DNA of 64,000 nt, taken from contig JACGWO010000002.1 of the NCBI GenBank assembly GCA_034509735.1, positions 41,719,855 through 41,783,854 on the forward strand. The letters run 5' to 3'. Below the pieces are notes generated by a model. The model did not search any database. It had not been told where the DNA came from and was given only the letters and a program-made list of their open reading frames with translations. Below are positions 11,961 to 23,402 of the stretch, in pieces (position 1 is the first letter of the stretch; every line of letters begins with the position of its first letter). The DNA comes from Sesamum alatum. Taxonomy: Eukaryota > Streptophyta > Magnoliopsida > Lamiales > Pedaliaceae. A program made the position numbers and the translations under genes.

Positions 11961-12416
11961 AGGGAAAATAACACTTTTCGTCCTATAACTAAGGACCTTC
12001 CCACTTTTCATTCCATTGATTACGAGATTATCACTTTTGGTCCCGTAACTTCTAAAAAGTAGCAGTTTTGATCCCATGTCACCTCTCCACTAGACTTTTT
12101 GATGGAAAACATCACGTGCTAGTACATGGCCGTTAGGGTCTTTACACCTTTGGTCCCATATGTTATGGGATTCTCATTTTTGGTCCTATATGTTATGAAA
12201 TTTTCACTTCTGGTCCCATAACTTTCAAAAAGTAACACTTTTGGTCCCATGCACTTAACGGCCATGTGGCACTTTCCGTTAAATATCTAACAGAAAGTAC
12301 CATGGGACCAAAGTGCTACTTTTTGAGAGTTACAGGACCAAAAGTGAGAATCCCGTAACCAATGTGACCAAAAGTGGAAAGGCCCTAAGTTATGGGATGA
12401 AAAATGTTATTTCCCC
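11961..12416. mobile_element. Mutator-type MITE, 456 bp, TSD TTTTGTTTA
   Basis: Flanked by perfect 9-bp copies of TTTTGTTTA at 11952-11960 and 12417-12425. The ends are inverted repeats (AGGGAAAATAACACTTTTCG against GGGGAAATAACATTTTTCAT on the other strand), and the inner part repeats variants of CACTTTTGGTCCCATAAC in both orientations, so the whole element could fold back on itself. Non-coding. Confidence 0.85.
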
Positions 12417-12482
12417 TTTTGTTTAATAATAAAATATATTAATATATATATATATATATATATATAATTAGAGGAAAGTATA

Positions 12483-13768
12483 TGACATTTTTCTCTATTT
12501 ATATCCTTATTTTCTCTTGGTATGATGCTTGTTCTTGGTTGCATTTGTGACATTTTTTAGGAGCTTTTCGTGGACAAAATACAAATGCAAGCAAATAGCT
12601 CAAATATAAAGAAAAAGTAAAAATTTTTGAAAAGCGTGTGCAAGTTAACCTGTGACCTATAGGCTATCAGAAATCCACTAGACAGAAGCGCGAAGAACCT
12701 AGCCCATGACCCACGGTTATCAGACATGCGCTAGGCGAAAATCATGAGATTCATGACGTCCTGATCTTAAAGAAGATATTTTATTCCCTTTGTAATTAGC
12801 CCTAGAAGTTTGGTAAGGAAAGGATTATGGAAGGAAAAAGAATATATGGTAGGTAGAATCTTTTGCCCTTCCTACTATAATTTGGACTTATTGTAAAAGG
12901 AGGAGAAGATGGAAAGATGAAGGCTATTGAATTTTCAGCAGAAAAATGCAGAAATTCAAGTTTAGAAGCAAAGTAGGAAGTCGACGAGCAAGTGGAGAAG
13001 TTGATCCGACACTTGAGTGACAGCCGTTCTAGCCGGATTTTCTACACCTTTCTTCTTAGTTTAGTTCTAATTAGTATGAACTAATCTATTTTGGGCTAGG
13101 GCTTATGGAAATCCTAATTGATACAATGTTATAAGTATTTTTTGAAGTAATCTATTTTGTTATTTTGACATATTCATGAACTATTGTGTTTGATGCTATT
13201 ATTTGAGAGCTTGATCACCTTTGAAATTTTACTAATTGTGTTAATGAACCGAAAGGGAATTTAGCATAGAATAATTCATGGTGTGGATCGAATGATATGT
13301 AAGCATACATCGGCATGATCCATCTGATTATATAGGTTTTTCACAGATCCTAATGCATAATTGTCACAAGTTTTAGAAATGAGAGATCCTTAATTCCTTC
13401 ATAATAATAGGTGTGGTATAACTCGAGAGAGTATATCAGATTAAATTAGGAAAAACCTCAGTACGTGAAAATATCGTCTGTTCGATTAAACCCTTAAACA
13501 TTGCATTTATTGTACCGTTTAGGTGGACCTATAGCCGTAACACCTTTTCTATACCCACGTTTCTCTCCAACGTGTTAATCTCCCATAGTTGTTTTTATTG
13601 ATTTCTCGTAGTTACCGTAAATCTTCTAAACTTTTCGATCGTCCAAATAATTAAGGGATAGTTATAGTTGTGGTAATTAGTTCGTTAAATTCTTGTGGGA
13701 TCGATACTTTTTATACTGCTTGATAGCTAGTGCACTTGCTAGTAACCTATACGTATTTTATGCGATCA
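12483..13768 (-). mobile_element. Possible solo LTR or LARD-like insertion
   Basis: On the - strand it starts TGATCGCATAAAATACG, then has the motifs AGTGCACTAGCTATCAAG and TATCGATCCCACAAG seen in non-coding LTR-like repeats of plants. Flanks are GTATA (12478-12482) and ATATA (13769-13773), 4 of 5 matching. The right end is fairly convincing; the left end is a guess. No coding sequence. Confidence 0.45.
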
Positions 13769-14879
13769 ATATATAATATATTATATATATTTAAATATAA
13801 AATAGTATTTTATTATAAAAACTTGCACACAAGGCATGTGCATTACACAGCCTCCTTCAGGGGATAATTTTACCTTTTCAAAAATTACAGGGGATTATGT
13901 AGTATTTTTTTTTACAGGGGTTATTCGAATATTATAGATAACACAGGGATATGTGGAATATACCCATGCATTTATTATATGGTTTGTTCTATATAACTAC
14001 ATCTAATTTGAATAATTTTTTGTTGTTGCAAAAATATTGAGTTAAGATAATTTGAGCCAATATAGGGAATTACTATCCTCAATTAATGAGCAATATACGC
14101 TTTAGATTTCTCAGTTAGGAGACCCATAAGACATACCACTATTGGAAACATAGCAGGAATGCCACGTAACAATCTTTGATGTTGAAGTTAGATTGATTGT
14201 AGGAGAAAAGTGTAAAAAAAAGCTTAAAATATTACGGTAGGAAAAAATTGTACCTATAGAATGGAGGACAACTGTTGATATATAGATTCCCTCAATTATA
14301 CGATTTCACGTGAATCATAGAAGTTAAAAGGATTTGACAATCACAATAGATCCATATATATTAGGATCTTAGAGGTACTAAGGATAAGTCATAGAAATCC
14401 TAAATGAAAAAAAGTGATCGAAAACTTGTTTGTAAATCGAAAATGAATTGAAGGTTTAGATACGATCTTCCTATGATTGCCCCCACATCATTTTTATATG
14501 TTACTTTAAAGCATGGCGTGCAATGCACGTGTACACATATATTTTTAGAAATAAATATATCATTTATCATAACTTCTTGATATTATTCATTTTTTTGTCA
14601 TTGAAACATTAGTATTATACAATTATATTTTCAAACAAATTGATAATAATTATTTAAATTGATAAGGAAATTATTCAATTCTATTATTTGTAATTTACTT
14701 TCTAAATTTAATTAGTACTATTGAATAAAAAGATACTCCCAAAATTAAAATTTTGTATTTCGTATATTCCCTAACGATTATTTCATTATAATCAAACCAA
14801 TTAATATGAAAATATAAAATAATGATATGTAAAAAATTAATATGAAAATAAAAATAATTAGTCAAAGCTCCTTATCTTG

Positions 14880-15400
14880 GATAGAAAAAATTCCAATTTA
14901 ATAAAATAAATTGATCAATTTTATTTGAAGGTTTTATTATGTCTATTTTCTGTTGTTTAATTTTATTTTATTTTTTGTTACATTTTGTATGTGTGTTGTA
15001 TGTTTTCTTTTACTACTATGTTTGAAGGTCATTTATTTTTAATTTATTGACACTATTACAAATTAATTATTTATTGACTATTATTATAAAAATATAATCA
15101 AATTGGACCATGGTACCAATATTCGTATTGTAAGATCCTATAATGTATGTTAATCATATTTCAGTATCAAATATTTTATATTTTCAAAATATTATTTACA
15201 TGCTTTATTAGCTTCTAAATTTTGAAATATTATTATATATAAAAAAAATTCACCGTCATAAAAGAAACAATAGATGTAAAAGTAAAACATTTGGATTGTC
15301 TAATACTAAAAAAATCAAGTCATAGAGATTCACTCAATAGTTGAATTTTCATAAGCAATTTCAATTTAATAATATTCTGTTCATATATCAAATTTTATTC
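14880..15400 (+). repeat. Diverged direct repeat, copy 1
   Basis: Shares long stretches with 16210-16870, for example TTTTAATTTATTGACACTA, ATTATTTATTGACTATTATT and GAGATTCACT-AATAGTTGAATTTTCA. Same orientation, about 1.3 kb apart. Family unknown; probably an old local duplication. Confidence 0.65.
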
Positions 15401-15689
15401 TCTGTAGTACTCATACTTTTTAAACTTTTAATTTAATTTTATAAATTTATTACTCAAAAAATATATTAATCTCATTGGCTTATTTATTTATCATTTTTTT
15501 TAATTTCTACATAATCAACTCAGTTTTTATTTACTATTTTGGTACTAAGTTTATTTTCAAAATTTATTAATTTTCTTAATATGAAAATTTAATTTTACTA
15601 ATGTGTTAGTATATAATTATTTTAAAATTTTATGCTTTTAATTATTACTGTATTAATGTTTACCCACCATTTAACTTTTCTTATTTTCA

Positions 15690-15900
15690 TAAGGATAAAT
15701 AGTATTTTTCAGTCCGTAACTTAGGTCCTTTACATTTTAATTTGGTCCATTGATTTTGGGATTTTCACTTTCTGTCCCGTAAATATTAAAAAGTAGCAAT
15801 TTTGGTTCTATAACACCTTTGCCCCTGGATATTTAAAAGAAAATGTCATGTGGACGTTAAGTGTATAATAATACAAGGGGACTAAATGTTACAACTTTTA
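15690..15900. mobile_element. Decayed MITE fragment
   Basis: Resembles the left half of the MITE at 11961: GGATAAATAGTATTTTTCAG, then TCCGTAACTTAGGTCCTTT and TGTCCCGTAAATATTAAAAA. The right half is lost or unrecognisable. Confidence 0.5.
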
Positions 15901-16209
15901 TGCACCTTTTAAAGCATAAAAAATAGTTATATATGTCTCATTAGGACCAACAATTATATTAGTTAATTTACTACTCAATAAGATAAGATTTTAAATTAAA
16001 TTATTTATTATATTACTATTTATACTCTTCTTCAATATCTATGTCTTGGGGGTGCAGGGGGAGGAGAACATGGTGTTTTTAGCCTATTAATATTGAAATA
16101 AAATTAATTAGTTAGCTCTTTTTTAAATTTCAATAGCACTTCTAATTTAATTATATTGATAATTTTTATTTGTAATTAAATTTTGATACTTAATCGTTCT
16201 TCGATTTTA

Positions 16210-16870
16210 GAAGAAATTTCATTCTAATAAAATTGATCCATTTTTATTCGTAGGTTTTATTGTGTCTCTTTGCTATTGTTTGATTTTGCTATGTCATGTC
16301 TGTGTATGTAATATGTTTTCTTTTACTATATTTTGAATGTCGTTGATTTTTAATTTATTGACACTAAATGATTACAAACTAATTATTTATTGACTATTAT
16401 TATAAAAATATAACTAATTGGACATATTACCAATATTTTGCATTGCAAGATCCTAATCTTAATTATATTTCAGTATCAAAATATTGTAAAAGTATTATTT
16501 ACATGTTTTATTACCTTCTAAATTTTGAAATATTATTGTATAAAATTTTAATATTTTGCCTTTATATTGCAATTTAATTCTATATATTTTTAATTTAACT
16601 TCTTAATCTTATTTTCATATGCACCGATTGGTATAATCTATTTCATAATTACTAATATATTATGTTACAACTTAATTTTTCATGTCACATTTGTTGTTGT
16701 AATACTTTTATTCTATTAACTGATATAAAAAAAAATAGATGTAAAAGTAAAGCATTCATAATTATCTAATACTAAAAAATCAAGTATTAAGAGATTCACT
16801 AAATAGTTGAATTTTCACAAGCAATTTCAATTTAATAATATCATATCCATATATCAATTTTAATTTGCAG
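16210..16870 (+). repeat. Diverged direct repeat, copy 2
   Basis: Second copy of the repeat at 14880-15400, with extra sequence near 16570-16720. The pair brackets the MITE fragment at 15690-15900, which is absent from the other copy. Confidence 0.65.
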
Positions 16871-17632
16871 TTAAATTTTGATATTTATGCAAAATTTTGA
16901 TATATCCCCATATCCACATATATATATATGTTTGGATTAGTAGTTTATATATTATTCATGTGTAGTTTATTTTAAAATGTGTCATGATAAATTAAAACTT
17001 CTTTAATATAATTAAGATTTCTTCTAGCAAAGTAATTGTGTTGAAATATTATTTGGCATATTAATCTTTTTTAGTTGAATATGTTATTCCTAAGTAGTTT
17101 AGAGCAATTAAGACTCTTAAATATTTTTCTGATAGAACTTTATTTTTTATAACTAATTTTATAATATAATTTTCTATGGATGTTTTAGAATTTTATGTGT
17201 GATAGGCCTGTGTGATTGGGCTCATTCATAATTCACGATTAGAAGCAGGTTATTAATGTAATTGGATTCATTCATGATTCACGATTTAGGCTTTTTATCC
17301 TAAATTTATATGGAGGATGTTTACTATATGTAGAATTCTAAATTGTTAAAAATTTCAAAATCTGTATTATAATAATTAATAATATTTAAATTAGAATATA
17401 TTTGTCGTTTCACAATGGGGAACAAACAACTTGATAATTCACATATTTATATAGAGTATAAATATAAATATAGATATAGATTAGAGTCGGATGCGGACGC
17501 AGCTGGTAGTATTGTACATTGATTTTTTATTTTTTTTATTTATTTGAATCTAAGTATATGTTCTGTTGTATTTAAAATTGGTTTTTCCATCTTCATTCAT
17601 TAGAGTAAAAGATAATATTAGTGGGCCAAACA

Positions 17633-17790
17633 ACATTCCGGCATCTGGCCGTTATGAAAGAACTCCTTCACAGTGTTTGTTATCTCCACTCCAATAACTG
17701 ACCATGTTGTTTTATAAAACCCTACCGAGTAACCATCCGAGCCAGGAGCCCTATCCTTATCAATACTGAATACAACATCTTTCATTTTTA
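17633..17790 (-). pseudogene. LINE reverse transcriptase fragment (co-duplicated)
   Basis: On the - strand it encodes APGSDGYSVGFYKTTW and ITNTVKEFFHNGQM, the fingers/palm region of a plant non-LTR retrotransposon reverse transcriptase. Too short to function. The longer version is at 22862-23100. Confidence 0.7.
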
Positions 17791-17999
17791 TGTCATTTTT
17801 TAACCGTCAATATACTATCATATGTATCTTCTATTTTCACTCATGTTAATCACTTGATCCATTGCAATCATATATTGATTTTTACTTTTAAAATCGTATC
17901 TATCTAATTATATACATGTAAGTACTACGGTGCATATCATGATTCAAAATTTGTAACGATCTCGATGTTCATAAGAGAATTCCTATATGTAATTCATGC

Positions 18000-18270
18000 A
18001 CGACCCCCTAAATACAGTTTTGTAACTTGTGACTTTCCACTTTCAAGGGTCAAGCCAAGACAAAGCTCAGCCTTACGCCGCCGTGAAGGGGTGTAAATTA
18101 AGGCTGCTCCGCCTCGGAATGGATGGTTAATCCTATATACCAACAAGCGCTACCTTTCTTGGACTGTCAACTCTGTCGGCTCTCAGAGTTAACCAAAAAG
18201 GTTCATAAATTTTGTTCCCTATTCATTCATCACTTCAGAGAGAAGGAACCGGGAGATGTTGGCATTCCTT
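18000..18270 (+). promoter_or_regulatory. Conserved promoter/leader of the tandem locus, copy 1
   Basis: Nearly the same as 41155-41440 and partly as 49785-49915. It contains CTTACGCCGCCGTGAAG, a possible TATA box in CCTATATACCAAC and, about 110 bp further, an ATG in GAGATGTTGGC. In copy 2 the frame after this ATG reads MLAFVARQQLSR, like the start of an organelle-targeting peptide; in copy 1 it is cut by an insertion at about 18272. The promoter reading is inference. Confidence 0.4.
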
Positions 18271-18271
18271 C

Positions 18272-18592
18272 ATAAGAAAATTCACTATTGACTATAAATT
18301 TATTAGTTATGTATTAAAATTATAGTAAATAATTATTATTAATCATGATTAAATAAAATCATCGCAAAAACCTAGATTATCCACCATAAAAACTCTTTTT
18401 GCCATGGTTATGAGGCATAGCAAATATTTTTGCCATAGTTTTTAACCATAACATATATTTTAGCCACACTCACAAATATCACAGCCAATAACCATTGTAT
18501 GACCGTGATGAATGACTATTCCCTACGACTATTTATTTTTAACCATGACAATTAGTCATGATTAAATATTAAATTTGTTCTATTGTCCGTAG
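18272..18592. mobile_element. MITE-like insertion in tandem-locus copy 1
   Basis: Absent from copy 2, where the flanking sequences are joined near 41435. It is AT-rich and repeats ACCATGACAA/TTGCCATGGTT-type motifs in both orientations. A related stretch lies at 51905-52110. Ends and superfamily unresolved. Confidence 0.45.
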
Positions 18593-18988
18593 CTGTCAAC
18601 AACTATCGTGTATAAAAGTTACGTTATTAATTGATTTGTTAAAAAAGAGATCACGATCGATATATGTATCGTCAGATGACTATGTGTATAAAAGTTACGT
18701 TATTAGTTGTTTTATTAAAAAAGAGATTTCATATATGTATCATTTTGTAAAATGTTTTCATTTAGAGTCAACAGTGTATAAAAAACAAAAGAAGGGGGAG
18801 AATCACGAATAAATACGCCAAATGGGTATTGCATGTGAATTTGCATGATTTGAGAAATTTTAGTTTGGATCGAATTTAAATTGTATCTATCATATGATTA
18901 ATTTGATCATTAGAATTTAATTCGGACGTAAGTTACGTATTTATTCTTATAGATCCATTAATTAATTATTATATGGTTGTAAAGAAGA

Positions 18989-19177
18989 ATGAACAAGTAC
19001 AGGGATCGAGTCGATATGCAAATCTTGAGAAGAAGACAAAGATTAGTGTCAAAATTGGGGATTTCTGGTCTTACGGGAAATGCATTTCAAACTGCAATTG
19101 TTGCACTGCCGTATGAGGTTAAGTTGAAATATGTGGAAACAATTCATGTACGTGAACTGCTGTTTTTGCCAACATGA
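18989..19177 (+). CDS. 60-codon ORF of the tandem locus, copy 1
   Basis: Starts MNKYRDRVDMQILRRRQRLV and continues with SGLTGNAFQTA and ALPYEVKLKYV. Copy 2 (41848-42033) keeps the same frame with few changes, and the segment recurs at 48468 and 51225. I recognise no domain. Copies 3 and 4 have an extra stretch ending CCACGAG just before ATTTCTGG, which hints at a splice boundary or a deletion at this point in copies 1 and 2. It may therefore be an exon remnant and not a real small protein. Confidence 0.35.
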   Translation: MNKYRDRVDMQILRRRQRLVSKLGISGLTGNAFQTAIVALPYEVKLKYVETIHVRELLFLPT

Positions 19178-19382
19178 TGACACAGTTGCCAGCAAGTTGC
19201 ATGGATTGTTGATAACTCTACTTTTCTAATTTTCTTATATTTGATTTAAATATTTGTGATCTGGTCATAAAACTTTTATCCTATTCAATCAAATCGAACT
19301 AACCCCATAACAAGTACAATCACATTTACCGTGTAATACGACCTCCTTGAGGAAAAATTAAAATCAATTATATAATAAATGG

Positions 19383-20345
19383 GGTAAAAAGTAATTTAAC
19401 CCCTGTGTTCTCATAAAACATTAAAAAAAACTCCTTGTAATAAATTAATTAGTAAAAAAACCTCTTGTGAAAAAATTAATAGGCAAAATACCCCCCTTAG
19501 GTTGAATTTGTGGTACACGCGCCAATGATGCGCTGATTTTTCATTTTTGACATGCAAAATGACAATTGCCCTTATTTATCAACCATTGGATATTTCTTTA
19601 TAACAATCAACGCTCTATATTTAAGTAATACAAATCAAGGCCCAAATTTATCAAATTAGAATTGAACGGTTTGGATTTAACTTAACAATCCATGGTCTAT
19701 ATTTTCTTTGATCAAAATGAGTGGCCCAAATTCTATTTAATTTGAGTCAACTGTTTAGATTTAAAATATATAAATATATAATTAAAATTATATATATGTA
19801 ATATATATATATATATATACAATTATATATATATAAAGAGGGAGAAGGGTTGCCGTTGGGTCCGGCGGCGGCGATTGAAGGAAGAGGAGGCGAGGGGTTG
19901 GGGCAGAGGGAAGCAGAAGGCGGCAGGCTGAGGGGGAAGGGGGGAGGATCGTGAAAGCGAGGAGGCGAGGGGCTGTAGGGTGGAGCAGAAGGCGGCTACG
20001 TCGGAGAAGGCTAAAGAAGACGGCGGCGGTGGCAGTGATAATGTCGGCTAAGGACGGAGGGGGCTGCCGTCGGGGGAAGGTACTGTTTGTAATTCTTTTT
20101 TACGTTTTAAATTAATTTGAATTGTAAATTTGATTTATTTTATATTTTTCACTTATTTTATATAAATACTTATTATTATATAACTTTTTGATATATTTAT
20201 TTTCATATAAATAGGTTAATTTTTTTAAATTAAAGATATAAAATCTTGATCATTGATTTTAATCCATTAAATCCTACGGTCAATGATAAAGGGTATAAAT
20301 GTAATTGTCAAATAAAAAAAATATAAAAATGGGTGCGTGTTATGC
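19383..20345. mobile_element. GC-core MULE-like or Pack-MULE-like element, truncated
   Basis: Begins GGGGTAAAAAGTAATTTAAC and resembles the first part of the element at 50090 (both have CTTGTGAAAA-type and CCCCTTG-type motifs near the left end). A GC-rich core at 19840-20080 (GGCGGCGGCGATTG, GAGGCGAGGGG) sits between AT-rich arms. The right end is unclear: it runs into the MULE transposase fragment at about 20371. Confidence 0.45.
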
Positions 20346-20370
20346 ACTTATCATGTTGGAGGACTCAGGC

Positions 20371-21490
20371 CCATCCTAGGGGTTGATGTTGTCATTTGAA
20401 AGGGCCACATAAGGGGATTTTGCTAGCTGTTGTAGGGGAAGACCCTAATAACAACTTGTATCCGGTGGTGTATGCAGTGGTCCAAAGGGAGGCTAGGGAC
20501 ACTTGAGAATGGTTCTTGACCATCCTGAAACAAGATTTAAATATTCAAAGAGAGGAAGAGTTAACATTCATGTTAGACAAACAGAAAGACCTGTTGCAAG
20601 CATTTTAATCTGTTTTCCCAAACTCAGCACATAGATCATGTGTTAGGTATCTTCACAATAACTTCAAAACAACGGGGTTTAGGGGTCTTGCATTTAAGAA
20701 TGCACTTTGGAAGGCAGCAAAAGCAAGCACAATGGGTGTGTTTAAACTAAGGATGGATTAGATGAAAGAGTTGGATGAGGGTGCTTTTGAATGGTTTAAT
20801 GACAAACCACCACATGAATGGAGTAAGTCACACTTCAATGAAATTCGTAAATGTGACATGCTACTTAACAAATGTTGTGAAAATTTCAATGCAAATATAT
20901 TGGATATATGGGATAAACCTATCCTTACAATGCTCGGATGGATAAGGGAATACCTCATGAAGAGATTACAAGAAAATCGAGATAGAGCCTCCAAGAAGCG
21001 GAAAGGAACATTGTGTCCCAAGATAAAAAACTGTTACAGAAACATGTTAGACAAAATTGGTGATTGTATCCCCATAAAAGCAAATGATAGACACTATCAA
21101 ATTTCATGCTATGATGGGTGCCAGTTCTCTGTGGATCGAAAGAGGACGTCATGCACTTGTAGAATATGGTAACTTTCAGGGATACCTTGCAAGCATGCTT
21201 GTAGTGCGATTTTTAATCAGGGACTGATGCCAGAGGATATGGTTCATCCATATTACAATGTTGAGACATACAAGCTGGTATATGGACCTGCAATACTCTC
21301 AATCAGTGGTGAAATGTTGTGGAGTGAGACTTGCTTCATTCCTCCATTACCACCTAACATTAGAAGAGGATCAGGTAGACCTGCAGGAGCAAGAAATAGA
21401 TGTTTTGTGACTGACCAAGTTTGTGGCTTTTTCAAATTGGCCAAGGACTCTACCATCTGGAGTTCAAAGAAAAAAATAGATATTTTGTGA
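20371..21490 (+). pseudogene. Second MULE transposase, 5'-truncated and broken
   Basis: A MuDR-type transposase from a different lineage than the one at 3378-8900. It starts inside the catalytic core (CHLKGPHKG, then DPNNNLYPVVYAVV), continues with YLHNNFKTTGFRGLAFKNAL, EAFEWFN-like and ILTMLGWIREYLMKRL, and has the SWIM finger CTCRIW...GIPCKHAC at about 21150-21200. Stops interrupt it near 20503, 20608, 20758 and 21170 (the last one inside the SWIM finger). The N-terminus and left element end are gone. The GRF gene at 22098-22421 converges on it. Confidence 0.85.
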
Positions 21491-22097
21491 TTGATAATAC
21501 TTTTGGTGTTTTGCTGGACAAGGGCAGATAAATTAGGCACAAAATTTTGTAGATTGTTGCACTTTTATTTCAAGCACTATTTCTGGGGTGAAAACATGAA
21601 GTTTTTAGTCTGTTAGATTTTTGATGAAATGTTGTTCATTTCATATCCATAAAACACATATGGTGTAATGTGACTACAGTTGAATGTGATTAATGCGAAA
21701 GATCAGTCTTTTTTGTTTAATTCATGTTGGATATTTTGAATTTTATTAATTGCATCTTCATCGTTGTAGTCATTTTATTTGTCAGTTATTAACTGCACTA
21801 GAAATAGCAATTAAAACCAAAAGATGTTCTGAAAATTATATTGCATTAAAACTTAAATACAAATTACAACTCAAACTAAAATTGCACAATTCAACACTTC
21901 AATTTAATATACATCTTCAGGCACAAATTACACTTCACCTACGCAACTAACAAATCACATTTTCAGCTTGCCATCAATCATCTTCATCTTCATGCTTTTC
22001 TAACCATTTTCATCCCTGCATCCCCAGAAGCAAAATGAACATACACAAATTATTTTTTTTTTAAAAAAAAAAAAGCTTCAACAATCTTCTGTTAGAC
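21490..22097. other. Spacer between transposase fragment and GRF gene
   Basis: AT-rich spacer between two convergent genes, with a T/A-tract near 22048-22072. No further gene supported. Confidence 0.5.
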
Positions 22098-22421
22098 CTA
22101 TTTAGCCTCAGAATTTCTTCTGCCATTTGATTTTTCTTCCTCAACAATCTTTGGAATCAGTGCTCGTGCCCTTCTACACATAGGAGGGTCCCCCCAACCA
22201 AAAAATCCACACCCACCCCTCTACAACGATAAAAAAATTTCAGAGCTTTGAAATATTTCAATCAGAAGGGAAAAAATAAAAATTAAAAAAAATAACAGTA
22301 AACTCACATTATAATCTCTCCATGAAAGGAACCGCCTTCCTGGATTCACATCAGTCCAAGAAGCGCGCAACAATGCCCTCTTCCCACAATCGCAATCGAT
22401 GTTGCTAGTCATGGTGGACAT
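22098..22421 (-). CDS. Small GRF-type zinc-finger protein, two exons
   Basis: Exon 1 is 22421-22308 and exon 2 is 22220-22098, joined across an 87-nt GT-AG intron (donor AAT/GTGAGT, acceptor TTGTAG/AGG). The product is 78 residues starting MSTMTSN. The finger reads CDCG, then SWTDVNPGRRF, then GCGFFGW and DPPMCRRARALIP, the signature of GRF zinc fingers, which bind single-stranded nucleic acid in some proteins. The usual Cys after NPGRRF appears to be replaced (LSWRDY), so zinc binding may be weakened. Frame and splice sites are intact. Similar small plant proteins (At4g04775-like, from memory) often sit near MULEs, so it may be cargo of the element at 20371. Confidence 0.65.
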
Positions 22422-22860
22422 CTTCCAAAAGTTGTAGAATTTCACCTTCACCCGTCTTCTACTTGCTCTGAAAATTAGGGTTCTTCATCATCCGATTTGG
22501 GGGTAAATATATAGGTGACACGTTGGCTGCGATTTTCCCCCCAAAAGTATGCTGACATGGAGGGCTTGTGGATGTCGCAAGCTAACTTGTTTAATTTTAA
22601 CACGTCAGCTTGCCACGTAATCGTCTGCAGAAATAAATCAGTCATATTGGCTAAATTGGCCGGAGAAATAAAAACCCCCAATTTGGGGGAGTCACGTGCA
22701 TTGGGCGTGCCAGATTCCGACGAAATTAGGAAAATTTGGATGTAAATTGCCATTTTTTAAAAATGTAATGTCCTGAAATGCTATTTCTAAATAGCTCTGG
22801 ACCAAGAGTGCCACCTCCCCTAAATTGCTGGACGAAAAATACATTTTCCCCATGATTTTA
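22422..22860 (-). promoter_or_regulatory. Upstream region of the GRF gene or element end
   Basis: On the - strand CCTATATATTTACCCCC at about 22500-22516 could be a TATA box about 80 bp before the GRF start codon. The 92-codon open frame at 22475-22753 has no recognisable domain. The stretch to 22860 may be the end of the MULE that carried the transposase and the GRF gene, but no matching left end is visible. Confidence 0.3.
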
Positions 22861-22861
22861 T

Positions 22862-23100
22862 AGAGCTCATTTCAACAAGCAATAGGCCTAAAGTCTTCCA
22901 CTCTATTAGGTAATTGTATCTTAGGGACCAAGGTCCAAAATCTTGTGTTCACTTGTTTCAACATCTGGTCGTTATGAAAGAACTCCTTCACTGTGTTTGT
23001 TATCTCCACTCCAATAACTAGCCATGTTGTTTTATAAAATCCTGCCGAGTAACCATCTGAGCCAGGAGCCCTATCCTTCAGTACTGAATATAGCATCTTT
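22862..23100 (-). pseudogene. LINE reverse transcriptase fragment
   Basis: About 78 codons of a plant non-LTR retrotransposon reverse transcriptase: DRAPGSDGYSAGFYKTTW, NTVKEFFHNDQMLKQVN, LVPKIQLP and EDFRPIAC. These are the usual motifs just before the catalytic palm. The frame stops after FRPIAC, and nothing of the endonuclease or the YxDD region is present. Part of it is repeated at 17633-17790, so it was already a fragment when the tandem locus duplicated. Confidence 0.8.
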
Positions 23101-23402
23101 CACTTTGATCGGTCCGACCGGGAACCGGCCGGTTCGACCAGTCCGACCAAGGGTCCGATTCGGGTCACCGGTATAAAACCGGTGTCAAATCAGACTGGCG
23201 TGGACCAATCAAACCTGGTCAAAATCGGTCCACCCGAAACCCGATTGACCCAATTTTGATTATAAAAAAAAAAAAAAGAATTAAAACTAATAATTTATAT
23301 TCCACTTAAAAATGATATAGTGAAATATACAAAGAGAAAACAAATGCCAAGAAAAATAAATAGGCAATTGCTTCATGAATAAGTATTCAAACCAACTATG
23401 TC

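Larger units (their letters stand above)
13769..17630. other. AT-rich region without genes
   Basis: Mostly AT-rich intergenic sequence. It contains short CAGGGGTTATT-type motifs near 13850-13970, a decayed MITE piece (15690-15900) and a diverged direct repeat (14880-15400 and 16210-16870). No supported coding region. Confidence 0.6.
17633..19380 (+). repeat. Tandem-locus copy 1
   Basis: Matches 22962-23105 joined to 40935-42250, with only small differences over long stretches. The unit holds, in order: a LINE reverse transcriptase scrap (17633-17790, - strand), an AT-rich spacer, a conserved promoter/leader-like segment (18000-18270), and a 60-codon ORF (18989-19177). An extra insertion at about 18272-18592 is specific to this copy. 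The right end is cut by the element starting at 19383. Confidence 0.75.

Noticed and set aside
11546..12004. Long open frames on both strands across the GA-rich block
   Set aside because: They come from the microsatellite and purine-rich repeats (runs of Ser/Leu, Pro or Gly/Arg); no domain and strong low complexity.
22475..22753. 92-codon open frame on the - strand
   Set aside because: No domain, lies upstream of the GRF gene and an equal-sized frame exists on the other strand; treated as promoter or element end.
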